A stretch of DNA of 64,000 nucleotides from RPQJ01 sp963698735. GTDB taxonomy: Bacteria; Pseudomonadota; Gammaproteobacteria; Steroidobacterales; Steroidobacteraceae. Within the stretch, counting starts at the first letter, position 1; each line of letters begins with the position of its first letter. Location: contig CAVOSA010000019.1 of the NCBI GenBank assembly GCA_963698735.1, positions 62,001-126,000 on the forward strand. The letters run 5' to 3'. Below the pieces are notes generated by a model. It did no database searches and was not told where the DNA came from. It was given only the letters and a program-made list of their open reading frames with translations. The translations under genes were made by a program, and so were the position numbers. Positions 61,257 to 64,000 of this stretch are shown piece by piece.

Positions 61257-62924
61257 ATGGCACAGTTCATTTACACGATGAATCGCGTCGGGAAGGTCGT
61301 CCCCCCGAAGCGGGTCATCCTTCGCGACATCTCCCTGAGCTTCTTCCCCGGCGCCAAGATCGGCGTGCTCGGCCTGAATGGCTCCGGCAAGTCCACGCTG
61401 CTGCGCATCATGGCCGGCATCGACAAGGAATTCGAAGGCGAAGCGCGGCCGCAGCCCGGCATCAACATCGGTTTCCTGCCGCAGGAGCCGCAGCTCGATG
61501 CCACCAAGGACGTGCGCGGCAACGTCGAAGTGGCCGTGGCGCACATCAAGGAAGCGCTGGCGAAACTCGACGCCGTGTACGCTGCCTATGCCGAGCCGGA
61601 TGCCGACTTCGACAAGATCGCGGCGGAGCAGGCGCGGCTCGAGGCCATCATCCAGGCAACCGACGGCCACAATCTCGAGCGCCAGCTTGAAGTCGCCGCG
61701 GACGCGCTTCGCCTTCCACCCTGGGACGCGGACGTCACAAAGATCTCGGGCGGTGAACGGCGTCGCGTCGCCCTGTGCCAGCTGCTGCTGTCGAAGCCCG
61801 ACATGCTTCTGCTCGATGAACCGACGAACCACCTCGACGCGGAATCCGTGCGCTGGCTCGAGCACTACCTCGAACAGTATCCAGGCACCGTGATCGCGGT
61901 GACCCACGATCGCTATTTCCTCGATAACGTCGCGGGCTGGATCCTCGAACTCGACCGCGGCCACGGCATTCCGTGGCAGGGCAACTACTCCTCCTGGCTC
62001 GAGCAGAAGGAAGCGCGCCTCAAGGTCGAAGAGCAGCAGCAGGACTCGCTCAAGAAAATGCTGGCGCGCGAGCTCGAGTGGGTGCGGCAGAACCCGAAGG
62101 CGCGCCAGGCCAAGAGCAAGGCGCGCATGCAGCGCTTCGAGGAGCTGCAGTCGCGCGACTTCCAGGAACGCAACGAGACCAACGAGATCTACATTCCGCC
62201 GGGCCCGCGCCTCGGCGAGCTCGTGGTCGAAGCCAAGGGGCTTTCGAAGTCCTACGGCGAGAAGCTGCTGTTCGACAACCTGAACTTCAACCTGCCGCAG
62301 GGCGGCATCGTGGGCATCATCGGCCCGAACGGCGCGGGCAAGACCACGTTGTTCCGCATCATCACCGGGCAGGAGCAGGCCGACGGCGGCGAGCTTCGCA
62401 TCGGGCCCACCGTGCAGCTTGCGTACGTCGACCAGTCACGGCAATCGCTCGATGACAGGAAGACCGTGTTCGCAGAAATCTCGAACGGCCTCGACATGAT
62501 CAAGGTCGGCAACTACGAGACGCCGTCGCGCGCTTACGTCGGCCGCTTCAACTTCCGCGGCGCGCAGCAGCAGCAGACCATCGGCGAACTGTCGGGCGGA
62601 GAGCGCAACCGCGTGCACCTCGCCAAGGTGCTGAAGGAAGGCGGCAACGTCATCCTGCTCGACGAACCGACCAACGACCTCGACATCGAGACGCTGCGCG
62701 CGCTGGAAGAAGCGCTGCTGAGTTTCCCGGGCTGCGCAGTGGTCATCTCGCACGACCGCTGGTTCCTCGACCGCATCGCGACCCACATCCTCGCCTTCGA
62801 AGGCAACAGCGAGGTCGTATGGTTCGAGGGCAACTACTCCGAGTACGTCGAGGACCTGAAAAAGCGCCGCGGCGACGCAGCCGACGAACCCCACCGCATG
62901 CGCTATCGCAGCCTGCATGCGTAA
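61257..62924 (+). CDS. ettA: Energy-dependent translational throttle protein (ABC-F)
   Basis: 555 residues, the EttA length. Two ABC domains: Walker A GLNGSGKST and GPNGAGKTT, signature SGGERRRVAL and SGGERNRVHL. The inter-domain P-site tRNA-interacting segment with basic helix (KARQAKSKARMQRFEEL) is present. EttA binds the ribosomal E site and gates the first peptide bond according to ADP/ATP. AQFIYTMNRVGKVVPPKRVILRDISLSF is a highly conserved start. Confidence 0.97.
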   Translation: MAQFIYTMNRVGKVVPPKRVILRDISLSFFPGAKIGVLGLNGSGKSTLLRIMAGIDKEFEGEARPQPGINIGFLPQEPQLDATKDVRGNVEVAVAHIKEALAKLDAVYAAYAEPDADFDKIAAEQARLEAIIQATDGHNLERQLEVAADALRLPPWDADVTKISGGERRRVALCQLLLSKPDMLLLDEPTNHLDAESVRWLEHYLEQYPGTVIAVTHDRYFLDNVAGWILELDRGHGIPWQGNYSSWLEQKEARLKVEEQQQDSLKKMLARELEWVRQNPKARQAKSKARMQRFEELQSRDFQERNETNEIYIPPGPRLGELVVEAKGLSKSYGEKLLFDNLNFNLPQGGIVGIIGPNGAGKTTLFRIITGQEQADGGELRIGPTVQLAYVDQSRQSLDDRKTVFAEISNGLDMIKVGNYETPSRAYVGRFNFRGAQQQQTIGELSGGERNRVHLAKVLKEGGNVILLDEPTNDLDIETLRALEEALLSFPGCAVVISHDRWFLDRIATHILAFEGNSEVVWFEGNYSEYVEDLKKRRGDAADEPHRMRYRSLHA

Positions 62925-64000
62925 CGCCAAGCTGGAAATCGACGGCGCCACGCTCACGCTCGAGCAGCTGCGGCGGTTCGAGCGCGAGCGGCCCAGGGTC
63001 CAGCTTGCCGACGCTGCGCGCCAGCGCATGCGGCAGTCCGAAGCGACCGTCATGGCAACGGTCGAATCCGGCCGTGTCGCTTACGGCATCAACACCGGTT
63101 TCGGCGCGTTCGCCAACCGGGTGATTCCGGCGCAAAAGACCAAGAAGCTGCAGCTCAACCTGGTCCGCAGCCACGCGTGCGGCGTGGGCGAGCCGCTCGC
63201 ACCCGCGCTCGTGCGCCGCATGCTGCTGCTCAAGGCGAACAACCTGGCGGCCGGCTTCTCGGGCGTGCGCCCCCTGGTCGTCGACGCACTCCTGGCACTG
63301 CTGAATTCAGACGTGCTGCCGGTGATTCCGGCGCAGGGTTCCGTGGGCGCCTCGGGCGACCTCGCTCCGCTCGCGCACATGGCCCTCGCGCTCATCGGCG
63401 AGGGCGAAGCAACGATCCCGGCGACGGCGGATACCGGCCCGCGGCTGGTCCTCGCGGGTCACGCGGTGCTGCGGGCGGCCGCCGTCGAACCGCTGGAGCT
63501 GCAGGCGAAGGAAGGCCTCGCACTGCTGAACGGCACGCAACTCAGCCTGGCGCTCGCACTCGACGGACTGTTCCGAGCAGAGTCGCTGCTCGACGCGTCG
63601 GTGGTCTGCTGCGCGATGACGGTCGAAGGCCTCGCCGGCAGTCACGCACCCTTCGACGATCGTATCCAGCAGGCGAGTCGGCTGCCGGGCCAGATTGAGG
63701 CGGCACGGCGCATTCGCTCGCTGCTCGATTCCGACAGCGAGATCCGCCGCAGCCACGAGAACTGCGAGCGCGTGCAGGACCCGTACGCCGTGCGCTGCAT
63801 GCCGCAGGTTTTCGGAGCCGTCGAGCACACGCTGCGCCACGCGCGCGACGTCCTCGGCGCCGCGATCAACGGCGTCTCGGACAACCCGCTGATCTTCGGC
63901 GAGGACGTCCTCTCGGGCGGCAATTTCCATGCCGAGCCCATCGGCTTCGTCAGCGACTTCCTCGCCATCGCCGTCGCCGAACTCGCGAGCACGTCGGAAC
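62917..64000 (+). CDS. hutH: Histidine ammonia-lyase, cut by the window end
   Basis: At least 361 residues are visible; the 3' part lies outside. The MIO prosthetic group forms from Ala145-Ser146-Gly147 in GSVGASGDLAPLAH. YGINTGFG (catalytic Tyr) and NLVRSHACGVGEPL are present; the Ser-His pair points to histidine rather than tyrosine or phenylalanine ammonia-lyase. LLNGTQLS and QDPYAVRCMPQV are also conserved. ATG 62917 overlaps the ettA end by eight bases. A short form or tyrosine-active relative cannot be excluded without the C terminus. Confidence 0.9.
   Translation, partial: MRNAKLEIDGATLTLEQLRRFERERPRVQLADAARQRMRQSEATVMATVESGRVAYGINTGFGAFANRVIPAQKTKKLQLNLVRSHACGVGEPLAPALVRRMLLLKANNLAAGFSGVRPLVVDALLALLNSDVLPVIPAQGSVGASGDLAPLAHMALALIGEGEATIPATADTGPRLVLAGHAVLRAAAVEPLELQAKEGLALLNGTQLSLALALDGLFRAESLLDASVVCCAMTVEGLAGSHAPFDDRIQQASRLPGQIEAARRIRSLLDSDSEIRRSHENCERVQDPYAVRCMPQVFGAVEHTLRHARDVLGAAINGVSDNPLIFGEDVLSGGNFHAEPIGFVSDFLAIAVAELASTSE

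Overview
The window is 64 kb of GC-rich (roughly two-thirds G+C by eye) chromosomal DNA from a gammaproteobacterium. The evidence is the gene order fimV-truA-accD-folC-dedD-cvpA-purF, a FimX-type REC/PAS/GGDEF/EAL protein, an EpmA/EF-P pair, EttA, MiaE, LpxH and a ribD-ribE-ribBA-ribH-nusB-thiL run. Placement near Xanthomonadales, Nevskiales or Steroidobacterales is inference from gene content only. No phage, CRISPR array, plasmid functions or rRNA were found.

Region 1 (1-11.9 kb) is the accessory part. It holds an outer-membrane protein and an unrecognised protein divergent from an AraC regulator. A compact + strand unit follows: cupin, DszB-like desulfinase with an intact Cys-His-Arg triad, AhpD-like CxxC protein, rhodanese. 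This unit is the best candidate for an undescribed pathway: a C-S bond-cleaving step packaged with sulfur and redox handling. Next come envelope proteins (Adhesin_E-like, OmpA lipoprotein, small beta-barrel, patatin fused to a barrel, DUF3313), a broken AraC paralogue and an insertion-sequence remnant.

Region 2 (11.86-12.4 kb) is a four-tRNA operon read leftwards (Pro-Arg-His-Lys) with a clear sigma70 promoter.

Region 3 (12.4-44.8 kb) is core metabolism and information processing. It contains folD; cysS and gltX; a periplasmic cyclophilin with lpxH; miaE; a receiver-like/kinase fusion coupled to glycerate kinase; the purF-to-fimV operon; aroC-prmB; SCO1-psd-epmA-msrC; efp; a fimX-like gene; parC-parE; and a DUF3501/Fe-S/rubrerythrin oxidative-stress operon with a palindrome in its promoter. 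A family of short REP-like palindromes appears at three places, once in frame inside cysS.

Region 4 (45-64 kb) holds xseB-ispA-dxs (isoprenoids), folE2, a phosphate-selective-type porin, a kinase with a cyclic-nucleotide-binding domain, the riboflavin/thiamine operon glyA-nrdR-ribD-ribE-ribBA-ribH-nusB-thiL (read leftwards), a cytochrome c with a long beta-rich tail, a histone-deacetylase-fold enzyme, ettA and the start of hutH (cut by the window end).

Two conserved genes (truA, fimX-like) carry single-base insertions that break the frame. These could be real lesions or sequence errors. Several operons use 4-base ATGA or GTGA stop/start overlaps. SCO1 and dxs have a -10 box exactly 7 nt before ATG and no Shine-Dalgarno, which suggests leaderless transcripts.
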